From: an uncultured Collinsella sp.
GTDB lineage: Bacteria; Actinomycetota; Coriobacteriia; Coriobacteriales; Coriobacteriaceae
Direction: 5' to 3'
DNA length: 12,477 nt
NCBI GenBank assembly: GCA_902491055.1
Contig: CABUGI010000056.1
Location: 1-12,477 of the forward strand
This document shows positions 1 to 7,369 of the stretch, one piece after another; positions within the stretch are counted from its first letter, which is position 1; every line of letters starts with the position of its first letter. The notes beneath the pieces are model-generated. The model saw only the letters and a program-made list of their open reading frames with translations. It made no database searches and was not told the origin of the DNA. A program made the position numbers and the translations under genes.

Positions 1-60
1 ATCTTCACTCCGGTTGCTTCGCAAAGTCGTTCAGATAGAGCCTGGCCCGCCCGCGAAGCG

Positions 61-102
61 CCCTGCGACCTACCGGATATTGCCATGACGTACGTTGGCT
101 GA
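61..102 (+). repeat. 42-bp direct repeat, copy 1 (beyond the GH31 terminator)
   Basis: This 42-base sequence begins CCCTGCGACCTACCGG and ends TACGTTGGCTGA. It matches positions 6944-6985 in the same orientation at 38 of 42 bases. Both copies lie in non-coding DNA on either side of the GH31 gene. A weaker shared motif, CTTCGC(A/G)AAGT, sits about 40 bases before each copy, so the true repeat unit may be nearer 85 bp. No coding or RNA family is recognised. It could be a dispersed intergenic repeat of this genome or a recombination remnant. Confidence 0.75.
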
Positions 103-144
103 AATAATAAAGCAATGCCTGCCGTCCTTGACGGAGCGGCGGGC
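101..144 (-). terminator. Rho-independent terminator of the GH31 gene
   Basis: Read on the minus strand, the RNA folds with arms GCCCGCCG and CGGCAGGC (one C-A mismatch). An inner TCC/GGA stem continues after a single bulged C and closes a GUCAA loop. The U-rich run UUGCUUUAUUAUU follows directly. The stem starts about 25 bases after the stop codon of the GH31 gene, the normal place for its terminator. Confidence 0.75.
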
Positions 145-168
145 ACGTTTGCTTAGTTGTCGCTGGGA

Positions 169-3100
169 CTACTTAGCCTTGCTGCGACGATGGAAGAAAG
201 CGCCGATCGCGGCGATGATGGCGCCAAGACCACCGACGGCCGCGACGGTCGCCGCCGTCTGGTCGCCGGTATTGGGGATCGCCGAACCGCTCTTCTTGCT
301 GCCCTGGGCCTTGTCGCCTGCGGGCTTGCCCGCCTGGTTGCCGCCGTTTGAGCCATTGCCGGAACCCTGGTTGCCGGAATCGGCAACCTTGAGGCTCTCA
401 ATGGCCAGCTTGAGCTGGTCATAGGCCGCCTGGAGCTGGATGTCGGAAGCATTCTCATCACCCAAGACGTCCTCGGCGTAGGTAATGGCATCCGTCAGGG
501 CCTTGACAGACTCGTCCGTCTTGCCCCTGGTGTCAGTCTCCTTCGCCTGCTTGACCAAGGCCTTGAGCTGCTTCTTGGTCGGGTTCTCGACCGGGGTCAC
601 CGGAGTCTTCTCAAGCGCGTCGCGAGCACTCTCGAGTGCCTTGAGTGCCTGGTCGACCTCGTCCTGCGTGGCGTTCTCGTCGTTCAGGATGGCGCGGGCG
701 CTCGCCAAGGCGTTCTGGAACGCGGTCCAGGAAGCCTCGGTGTAGTCGCTGGCCTTAAGGTCGCCGGCTGCAACCTCGGCATCAACCTTTTCAATCGCGG
801 CAGTGAGGTCGTCCTTCGCCACCGGATTGGGAACGGCCGTACCGTAGAACTTGAGCTCCGCCATGCTGCAGTAGGCGTCAACGCTGCCACCGCCGGCGTG
901 GAGCACCTTGACGGTCACGTAGCGACCGCGCGCGGCACCAAAGCTCATCTGCTTCCAGTCGCCACGGTCGGTGAGCACGCGGCCGTCGTTGTCGAAGGTA
1001 AACGTACCCATCGACGTGGCGGTGCCCATCTCATAACCGTCGGCGGTGTCGGAAACCAGCACCTCGGCCTCAAAGATATCGCCGTTCGTGCCGCCGTCCT
1101 GGCGCGGCAGGAACGTGACGTCGGTGAGATCGTAGTCGCGGCCCAGGTCGACGGTCAGGTACTGGGGCATACCGGCCTTATAGGCCCAGTCGCTGTGCCA
1201 GAGCGTCTGCTCATCGCCGTCAAGAGCGTTGACGGCGTTGCTGCCCTCATAGTCGGCCTCGCTCGAGAAGCCGGTCACCTTGACGTTCTCGCGGTTCTCG
1301 GGCGTGTTGATGAGGCTCTTCTCATCGACGGGGCGCATCTTGAGGCCGTCGATTGCCTTCTCGATCTTGGCCGTGGCGTCTGCGACATCCTTCTTGCTAT
1401 AGCTGCCCTGGCCGCCATCGAGGAGCTTCTGAGCCGCCTCGACCGCAGCGGTGAGGGCTGCATAGGAATCCTTGGTGTAGACGGACTCGCTGTAGCCCGC
1501 GGCCTTGGAAAGCGCTGCCATGAGCGCAGAGGTGTCGACACCAGCCTTAACCTCGACCTCATAGGATGCGGTCTTGGAGGGATCGAGCACCGACGCCACC
1601 GTGATCGTTGCCTTGCCGGCCTTGTTGGCGCGCAGGTAGTAGCTCACGCTATCGCCGGCCTGGACAGCGGAGACGCTCACCACAGAAGGATCGGAGCTCT
1701 CGACCGTCACATAGGGGTAGCCGGCGCTCTCGGGCGTGGCCTTGGCGTCGACGAGCGTCACATCGCCCTCGAAGAACTCGGTCTGGTTCTTGCCCAGTTC
1801 GACACCCTCGATGGCCTCGACACCCTGTGTGTAGTTGAAGTTGATCTCGCGCAGCGTGAGCATCTGGTCACCCGATGCCTCAAGCGGCGTGATCTCGACC
1901 TTGGTCGCCTTCTTGCCCTTGTTCTCGGCAGAGAGGCCAAAGGCGTAGCGAGCCTGATAGGAATCAAAGCTTCCGCCCGAGAACTCCTGGGTCGAGCCGT
2001 CCTCGAACGTCACGACGGACTTAATCTTCTGCACGGTGCCGTTGCCACCGTTGCGGTTAACGACCTCGACGCTATCGAGTTTCGACGGCGTCTTGAAGGC
2101 GAACGTCATCGTGGCGGGCAGCTTGACGTAGGTCGGCATCTTGCCGTCGATCCAGTTGGGCCCATAGTTCCACAGGAACTCGAAGTCGTTGCCGCCCTCA
2201 TTGTTGTCGAACAGTCCGTCATAGCTCTTCTGCTGGATGAGCTTCTCGACGTTGGTGCCGTCGTCGGTGGGGAGCTCGTCGTTGGTCATCGTGATGTCAA
2301 AGGCGTCGCGGCCGTACTCGGACTTGGTGGGCTGCGGGACACCGGGCATCGTCACGGTGCCATCACTCACGAACTCGAGCGCGTCGCACGCCGGGCCGAC
2401 GAGCCAAGACGTCGAGGGCAGCTCGACCTTGCCGGCCGTCTTAGCCTTGAGTTTAAAGCTCGCGACCACACCAGTACTGTTGAAGAGCTTGGCGTCGCCG
2501 CGGTTGGCGAAGGCCAGGTTGATGGTCTGGTGGCCATCCGTGAACTGCACTTTCTCGCGCGAGAGGTTCTCCATGCCCGCCGTCGACGCATCCTGCGCGA
2601 TGCTCTCGGAGACATACTCGAACTGGTCGCTGTTGAAGTTGACGAGCGCACCGAGCGCGTTGATGTTCTCGGCGTCGGTGGCGTAGACGTCGACCGTGAT
2701 CTCGTCGCCGGCCTCGACCTCCATCTTGCTCGGGATCACCGCGAGGGTGCCAGCAGCCTTGCCCTTTTGCTTGGTGCCGCCGTCGAGCGCCGCCATGGTG
2801 AAGGAGTAGTCGTACACGTCGTAGACGCCGTTGCCGTTGAGGTCGGCGAAGTGGGCGCGGATCTGGGAGTCGAACGTCGAGGTGTCGGGCTCGCGGTTCT
2901 CAAGACCCAGGTAATTCTTCATGTTGGAGTAGTCGCCGTCGGAGACCGTGGCCTTGTTGAGGTTGGAGCCCACAGCGAAGCCGTCCGTGCCGTCGGTCTT
3001 GTAGATGGCGATCTCGGAGGCGGAGAAGAAGTTGCCCACGGACGCGAGCGGCGTCATACGCACGTAGCGCGCGGCCACGGCGCCGTCGAACGCCACCGTC

Positions 3101-6100
3101 TTGCAAGCGGCGGAGTGCTCCCAGTCGACCTCCTGCGTCGTCCAATGCACGCCGTCGAGGCTCGTCTCGATGCGCATCTTGGTCACAGTGCCGTTACCGG
3201 CATCATCGCGCGGATAGTACTCGAGCTTGTCGAGCTTGTAAGCGCGACCGTAGTCAACGGTAAGCGCCTTGCCCAGATCGTTGCCACCGGAGTGGAAACC
3301 GCCGTCGCCCGACTGGAACTCATGGTCGAAGGCGAGTTCGGCCTTATGGCTACCGTAGAGCGAGCCCTCCCAAGTGATTTCCTCGGCCTCAGGCACGTTC
3401 CGCCACGGGTCGAGCGCAGAGTTCGCCTCAAGCACGTCGCTCCATGCGGAATAGCCATCGGCGTTGCGCGAACGAATCTGGTAGGTATGCTTGCTGTTGT
3501 AGGCAAGATCGGTATGCGTGAATTCTGCCGCATCGCCCACGGCGAACACAGTGCCGTCTACCTTAAGGTCGTAGGAGGTAGCACCATCGACCTTTCCCCA
3601 GGTGAGCTTAATGCTCGTGGGGGTCGTGGCGTCCTCGGGGGCAGCAAGGTTCGCGGGTGCGGAGAGGTTCTCGTTGAAGCGGTCGGCCGCGAGCGTGGCA
3701 TCGGCGTTCACGAAATCGCCCAGTTCGAGCGTCTGCGCTGCCGTGGCGACATCGGTCTTCGCGAACTTGACGTAGACCTTGGGATTCGTGGTGATCTTGG
3801 TGTTGTTGAAGCTCTCGCCCTGCTCGGCCTCGGTGCTGCCTGCGTCGCTACCGTAGTGGTTGAGGTTGGGGGTCTCGTTGTAGAAGTAGACCGCCTGGCC
3901 GGCCTCGGGGGTCGCGGCGTCAAAGGCCTCCTGCGAGTCGACCTCAACCACGTTGAGCGCGGATCCGCCGTTCTTGGCGGAGACGCTCGTGGGCTTGGCG
4001 GAGACGTTGGCCACAAAGGTCGTGGTGCGGTTGGAGTCGTAGCCGCTGTAGCCGCCCTGCGATGCCTCGGCGGTAAAGGTCGCCGTGCCGCCCACCACGC
4101 TCGAATTATAGACGGTGCTCACATGCTCACCGTAGGAAATATTGTCGATTGTGCCGTAGGAATCGTCCTCGGTCGTGTTGTTCTCGATGGAGGAGCCGTC
4201 ATCCTCGTACTGCGTAAAGCTGCCCTCACCCTCGGTGGCGAAGAACTCGACGATACGCTGGCTGCGATTGGTGCCCTTGGTGTTGGTCTCGGTCACAGCC
4301 TCGGGGTTGTTGTTCTCGGCGTACATCGGCACGATGGCGTTGCCCTTAACAAAGAGTGGCAGCTTCCAAAGCGGAGCCTCGTAGTTGTTGAGGACCTGAC
4401 CGCCGCGGTACTGCTTGCCCGAGAAGTAGTCAATCCAGATGGTGGGATTCTCGTCGGTACCGTAGTTGGGCAGGTAGATACCGTTGCGGACATCGTTGCC
4501 GTTCTCATCTGCCCGGGTATCCTGATACACCGGTGCCACCAGGAAGTTCTCACCGAACATGTACTGGTACTGCGTCGAGGTGCTTGCGGCGTACTCGGAG
4601 TTGTCGGAAAGCAGCATGGCGCGGATCATGGGAAGGCCGGTATCGCCGTTGCCCGTGTCGATGTTGGCCGCCGAGGCCGCGCTCGTGTAGATATAGGGCA
4701 TGAGTTGTGCTTTGAGCTTGAGATAGAAGCGCGAGATGCCCGTGTATGGATCGCCGTGCGTCATGGGCGACTTGCGGTAGGTGCCCCAACCGTCCATGTC
4801 AAGCATAGAGGGCGTGAATGTCTTCCACTGGTAGTCGCGAGCGGAGATGATGGGATCGCCACCAAAGATGCCGTCCATATCGGAGCCGATGTTGGGGTTG
4901 CCCGAGAGGCTCTGGCCGATATACGTGGGGATATGGAAGCGAATGTACTCCCAGTTACCGCCGTACTGGTCGCCGGTCCAGATGCCGCCAAAGCGCTGCG
5001 TGCCGGCCCAGCCGTCAAGCGTGATGATGTTGGGGCGCTTGTTGGCGCCGGTGGTCACGGTGTCATAGGCCGTCTTGATGCCGTTGAGGCCAAAGGAGTA
5101 GCCGGAGCCGACCCAAGCGACGTCGGTCTTGAGCGTGGTGATGCCACCAGTCTTAACCTCAGAATCGAAATCGCGCAGCAGATGCCACGGGGTCTCGGAG
5201 TTGCTATCGGGCTCGAGGTTCGACTGGGTCCAGAGACCGGTGCTCACGCCCTTGGAGTTGGCATACTCGGTGAACTTCTTAAGATTGTCGACGTTGGCGC
5301 GCACGGCGTTGAGGCGCTCGGCAGAACTCGTTCCGTCGGAGTTGACGCCGCCGGTCTTGTAGTAACCGTTCTGGCCGTAGCCAGCACCGTAACCGTCGTT
5401 CGGCAGGAACCAGCCGAGCGGCATGTCGTTGTCCTCGTAGTCATCGATAACCTGCCGGGCGGAGAACTGGCGGTCGAAATCGGTCGCCTTCATGTTCTCG
5501 GTATCAACCGTAGGGCCCTCACCGTTGAGCGTCTCGGCCGCAAGCGTGCCGTCGAGCTTGTAGCCCGTCGACATGCCGGACTCGTATTTAACGTCGCCCT
5601 TCTCACTCGAGGACTTGCTGCCCTTGGTCTCCCACTTCTTTTGACCCGAGGTCGTTGACCAGCCATCACGGTTATAGGCATTAAGATGACCCAGGTAGAA
5701 ACCGTACTCGGGCAGCAGCACCGGATTGCCGGTCACCTTGTAGTAGTCCTGCAGCATCTCGGTTGCCACGTTCGAGGCGCCCTCGTTGGTCGCCACGAAG
5801 TAATAGGCATCAAACTCATTCTCGCTGTGCAAAGTCGTGACCGTCGATGAGTCCGTGGAACCGAAGTCGTAGGAACCCTCTGCAAACGTGTTTCGGAGCA
5901 CGCCGTAGCCGTCGCTCGTCCAATAGAACGGGTTGGGCGAGGCAACGCCGCCATCGGTCCAGTTGTTAGTGTTGGAGATGGCGATGGTCTGGTTGGTGTG
6001 CAGGAAGCGGCCGTTCTGGGTGCCGCCGCCAAAGAAGTTCTCGGACTTCTCCTTGGCGAGCGTCTGGACGGTACCCTTCTTATCAAGGTCGAGGGGCGCA

Positions 6101-6561
6101 GACTCAGAAACCACGCCACGGTCGCCTGACTTGATACTCATCTTGCCAGTCGCCTTGTCCAGGATCACGGTCGCCTTTCCGCCGGTGATCTCGATAGTGT
6201 CGCCCTTGTCGGCAACCGTCGCACTCGGCTTGCTGTAGGTGTCCGAGGTATCGGGCTGAGCCTGGATCTTAGCCGTGTGGGACTTACTGCGCGGCGTGGC
6301 GTACTCGGAAAACTCACCCTTGGGGTCGACGTTATAACGGAAAATACCGTCCTCGAGGAACGTAATACGGCCCTTGATGCCGTCAGCGAAATCGATGTCG
6401 ACGACGTTCGAGGCAGACTGAGACACGGTCGCTGAGTCGACACCCTTGAGTGGCGTGGCAATCGCCTGCTGGGGATTGGCAAACACAAGCGTCGCTGCAG
6501 TGGCAACGAGGACCGCGCTTCCCTTCACCCACCGTTTCGTAAAAATGGAATTCCTACACAC
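169..6561 (-). CDS. Secreted, wall-anchored multimodular GH31 glycoside hydrolase with CBM32, dockerin, cohesin and FIVAR modules
   Basis: A surface alpha-glycosidase of about 2130 residues. Visible order, numbered from the GTG start: signal peptide 1-35 (cut after AIA); GH31 N-terminal beta domain about 50-275; catalytic barrel about 280-655, with probable nucleophile Asp480 in KTDVAWVG and acid/base Asp531 in WTGDQ; C-terminal beta domains to about 865; unassigned 868-962; FN3 966-1047; CBM32-type 1051-1189; dockerin-like 1196-1262 with calcium loop DLNGNGVYDVYD; cohesin-like 1271-1407; a second CBM32-like beta domain 1413-1578; Big_2-like 1581-1673; FIVAR 1675-1743; CBM32 1746-1907; two more FIVAR 1915-2058; Gly/Asn-rich linker; sorting signal IPNTG at 2095, a hydrophobic span and tail HRRSKAK. 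GTG is preferred as start because a GGAGG-AAGGAG tract precedes it and the signal peptide begins there. The KTDVAWVG form recalls GH31 alpha-N-acetylgalactosaminidases, so mucin-type glycans are a plausible but unproven substrate. It appears to be monocistronic. Confidence 0.93.
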   Translation of the reverse strand: MCRNSIFTKRWVKGSAVLVATAATLVFANPQQAIATPLKGVDSATVSQSASNVVDIDFADGIKGRITFLEDGIFRYNVDPKGEFSEYATPRSKSHTAKIQAQPDTSDTYSKPSATVADKGDTIEITGGKATVILDKATGKMSIKSGDRGVVSESAPLDLDKKGTVQTLAKEKSENFFGGGTQNGRFLHTNQTIAISNTNNWTDGGVASPNPFYWTSDGYGVLRNTFAEGSYDFGSTDSSTVTTLHSENEFDAYYFVATNEGASNVATEMLQDYYKVTGNPVLLPEYGFYLGHLNAYNRDGWSTTSGQKKWETKGSKSSSEKGDVKYESGMSTGYKLDGTLAAETLNGEGPTVDTENMKATDFDRQFSARQVIDDYEDNDMPLGWFLPNDGYGAGYGQNGYYKTGGVNSDGTSSAERLNAVRANVDNLKKFTEYANSKGVSTGLWTQSNLEPDSNSETPWHLLRDFDSEVKTGGITTLKTDVAWVGSGYSFGLNGIKTAYDTVTTGANKRPNIITLDGWAGTQRFGGIWTGDQYGGNWEYIRFHIPTYIGQSLSGNPNIGSDMDGIFGGDPIISARDYQWKTFTPSMLDMDGWGTYRKSPMTHGDPYTGISRFYLKLKAQLMPYIYTSAASAANIDTGNGDTGLPMIRAMLLSDNSEYAASTSTQYQYMFGENFLVAPVYQDTRADENGNDVRNGIYLPNYGTDENPTIWIDYFSGKQYRGGQVLNNYEAPLWKLPLFVKGNAIVPMYAENNNPEAVTETNTKGTNRSQRIVEFFATEGEGSFTQYEDDGSSIENNTTEDDSYGTIDNISYGEHVSTVYNSSVVGGTATFTAEASQGGYSGYDSNRTTTFVANVSAKPTSVSAKNGGSALNVVEVDSQEAFDAATPEAGQAVYFYNETPNLNHYGSDAGSTEAEQGESFNNTKITTNPKVYVKFAKTDVATAAQTLELGDFVNADATLAADRFNENLSAPANLAAPEDATTPTSIKLTWGKVDGATSYDLKVDGTVFAVGDAAEFTHTDLAYNSKHTYQIRSRNADGYSAWSDVLEANSALDPWRNVPEAEEITWEGSLYGSHKAELAFDHEFQSGDGGFHSGGNDLGKALTVDYGRAYKLDKLEYYPRDDAGNGTVTKMRIETSLDGVHWTTQEVDWEHSAACKTVAFDGAVAARYVRMTPLASVGNFFSASEIAIYKTDGTDGFAVGSNLNKATVSDGDYSNMKNYLGLENREPDTSTFDSQIRAHFADLNGNGVYDVYDYSFTMAALDGGTKQKGKAAGTLAVIPSKMEVEAGDEITVDVYATDAENINALGALVNFNSDQFEYVSESIAQDASTAGMENLSREKVQFTDGHQTINLAFANRGDAKLFNSTGVVASFKLKAKTAGKVELPSTSWLVGPACDALEFVSDGTVTMPGVPQPTKSEYGRDAFDITMTNDELPTDDGTNVEKLIQQKSYDGLFDNNEGGNDFEFLWNYGPNWIDGKMPTYVKLPATMTFAFKTPSKLDSVEVVNRNGGNGTVQKIKSVVTFEDGSTQEFSGGSFDSYQARYAFGLSAENKGKKATKVEITPLEASGDQMLTLREINFNYTQGVEAIEGVELGKNQTEFFEGDVTLVDAKATPESAGYPYVTVESSDPSVVSVSAVQAGDSVSYYLRANKAGKATITVASVLDPSKTASYEVEVKAGVDTSALMAALSKAAGYSESVYTKDSYAALTAAVEAAQKLLDGGQGSYSKKDVADATAKIEKAIDGLKMRPVDEKSLINTPENRENVKVTGFSSEADYEGSNAVNALDGDEQTLWHSDWAYKAGMPQYLTVDLGRDYDLTDVTFLPRQDGGTNGDIFEAEVLVSDTADGYEMGTATSMGTFTFDNDGRVLTDRGDWKQMSFGAARGRYVTVKVLHAGGGSVDAYCSMAELKFYGTAVPNPVAKDDLTAAIEKVDAEVAAGDLKASDYTEASWTAFQNALASARAILNDENATQDEVDQALKALESARDALEKTPVTPVENPTKKQLKALVKQAKETDTRGKTDESVKALTDAITYAEDVLGDENASDIQLQAAYDQLKLAIESLKVADSGNQGSGNGSNGGNQAGKPAGDKAQGSKKSGSAIPNTGDQTAATVAAVGGLGAIIAAIGAFFHRRSKAK

Positions 6562-6566
6562 CTGGA

Positions 6567-6578
6567 CTCCTTCCCTCC
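6567..6578 (-). promoter_or_regulatory. Ribosome binding site that fixes the GH31 GTG start
   Basis: On the minus strand GGAGGGAAGGAG lies five bases before GTG at 6561-6559. The in-frame TTG at 6630 and the ATG just after it have no purine-rich tract upstream. They would also add a Cys-rich stretch ahead of the signal peptide. The GTG start is therefore chosen. Confidence 0.8.
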
Positions 6579-6660
6579 GACATGCGGAAGTGTCGCGGAC
6601 GCACGCCCTGCAGTATGGCGCACGCATCAAACGGGAGGGGTGTTCGGTACATTCCGTGCA

Positions 6661-6825
6661 GTGGGCCCACCCGTTACCAAGTGGTCAACTGGTAGTAACC
6701 AGATATCAACCTATTAGGTTGAATCAGCATACAGGAGCAGTTGCGCAACCAAGTTCGGAATTCTCCCAGTGGTATTAAAATGAGCGTCAATGGCAAAGTG
6801 GGCTTAATAAGCCACACCAATTGGT
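6661..6825. promoter_or_regulatory. Palindrome-rich upstream region of the GH31 gene
   Basis: Seven short palindromes occur in 165 bases: GTGGGCCCAC at 6661-6670, ACCAAGTGGT at 6676-6685 (arms ACCA/TGGT), CTGGTAGTAACCAG at 6689-6702, a 17-base one at 6706-6722, GTTGCGCAAC at 6740-6749, GGCTTAATAAGCC at 6801-6813 and ACCAATTGGT at 6816-6825. ACCA-N2-TGGT occurs twice. The DNA becomes AT-rich beyond about 6765. This is the expected place for the GH31 promoter and operators, but no convincing -35/-10 pair was found. A TATGCT on the minus strand (6735-6730) is a weak -10 candidate. Confidence 0.45.
6706..6722. promoter_or_regulatory. 17-bp near-perfect palindrome, candidate operator
   Basis: TCAACCTA-T-TAGGTTGA has perfect 8-base arms around one central base. 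It sits about 145 bases upstream of the GH31 start codon and just downstream of the weak TATGCT. The shape fits a binding site for a dimeric regulator such as a LacI- or GntR-type repressor. No regulator gene is in the window, so the assignment is inference. Confidence 0.45.
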
Positions 6826-6895
6826 TCTTCTCCCAAATATCAATTAAGCAAAAATGTACTGTTTATCTGGTATTACACAGACCATACCTTTCCCT

Positions 6896-6923
6896 CGGGA
6901 ACTGGACTTCGCGAAGTTTCCCG
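6896..6923. repeat. Imperfect hairpin beside repeat copy 2
   Basis: Outer arms CGGGAA (6896-6901) and TTCCCG (6918-6923) enclose the 12-base perfect palindrome ACTTCGCGAAGT (6906-6917), with a 4-base CTGG bulge on one side. Neither strand has a T-run after it, so it is not an obvious terminator. The CTTCGC(A/G)AAGT part also occurs ahead of repeat copy 1 (about 18-28), so the hairpin may belong to a larger repeat unit. Confidence 0.5.
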
Positions 6924-6943
6924 AAGAAAAGGCTCAGCCGCCA

Positions 6944-6985
6944 CCCTGCGACCTACCGGGGATTGCTATGACATACGTTGGCTGA
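6944..6985 (+). repeat. 42-bp direct repeat, copy 2 (upstream of GH31)
   Basis: Same sequence as 61-102 with four substitutions and the same orientation. It lies about 380 bases upstream of the GH31 start, beyond the palindrome cluster. Together the copies bracket 6.8 kb that holds only the GH31 gene with its control region and terminator. This copy also lies inside a short inverted pair, TCAGCC (6934-6939) and GGCTGA (6980-6985), which copy 1 lacks. Confidence 0.75.
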
Positions 6986-7018
6986 TTTGGTTTGAATAGA
7001 AAGGTTGACAGAGGGTGG

Positions 7019-7220
7019 TGGGCAGTTAGTTCAGATTTGTATTTTTCGCAGTGGCTTTTGCTTAATCATCTCGGTTTTTGAGTCACTGGGACCCAGCGAT
7101 AAGCCTTTTCCGCCCTTGAGTAAGCATATCTGCCTCATTAGGAAAGCGAAAACAGTTCAATTGAGCCTAAATTAACCGACTTCTGCTCTTTGAGAAATAC
7201 AAATCTGAACTAACTGTCCA
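7019..7220. mobile_element. MITE-like element with 26-bp terminal inverted repeats
   Basis: The left end, 7019-7044, and the right end, 7195-7220, are inverted repeats matching at 25 of 26 bases. The inner 22 (7023-7044 and 7195-7216) are perfect. The 150-base interior is fairly AT-rich, contains the palindrome CTGGGACCCAG at 7086-7096 and has no ORF of note. Length, non-coding interior and long terminal repeats fit a non-autonomous MITE. No clear target-site duplication was seen, and no transposase is nearby to name the family. A structured RNA or recombination remnant is the alternative. Confidence 0.55.
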
Positions 7221-7241
7221 AAGACATATCTCTCCCTTGGT

Positions 7242-7278
7242 AAAAGGCCTTCATATGATTGCAATTCACCTGAAGGCC
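7242..7278 (-). terminator. Probable intrinsic terminator downstream of carB
   Basis: On the minus strand GGCCTTCA (7278-7271) pairs with TGAAGGCC (7253-7246) across a 17-base loop and is followed by TTTTA. It lies about 220 bases after the carB stop. It is the first hairpin after carB with a clean T-run directly at its base, so it or the hairpin just before it probably ends the carAB transcript. Confidence 0.5.
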
Positions 7279-7288
7279 CCATACAAAT

Positions 7289-7326
7289 TGTGGGCTCTGT
7301 CGTCCGAATGAACGACAGAGCCCACA
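7289..7326. terminator. Strong 15-bp hairpin, probable terminator
   Basis: TGTGGGCTCTGTCGT (7289-7303) pairs perfectly with ACGACAGAGCCCACA (7312-7326) over an 8-base loop. On the minus strand it is followed by ATTTGTATGG, and on the plus strand by CTCATTTTCTG. T-richness is modest on both sides. Given that carB transcription arrives on the minus strand, termination of carAB is the likely role. It could also act on both strands. Confidence 0.55.
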
Positions 7327-7369
7327 CTCATTTTCTGTTCAGCCCCAATCATCGCGCAAAGCCCCTTCG

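Noticed and set aside
1675..2058. Possible tandem DNA repeat at the three FIVAR modules
   Set aside because: The three modules are alike only at protein-fold level. The DNA shows no recent tandem duplication.
898..5658. Very long plus-strand open frame (1586 codons) opposite the GH31 gene
   Set aside because: It is exactly antisense to a gene with clear domains. The translation is low-complexity Val/Gly/Ala/Arg/His with no recognisable motif, the usual artefact of G/C-rich third positions.
6562..6630. Longer GH31 start at TTG 6630 or the adjacent ATG
   Set aside because: There is no ribosome binding site, and the added Cys/Arg-rich residues would precede a normal signal peptide. GTG at 6561 has a strong site at the right distance.
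6741..6971. Plus-strand 76-codon frame in the intergenic region
   Set aside because: It overlaps palindromes and the 42-bp repeat and shows no protein-like motif or clear ribosome binding site.
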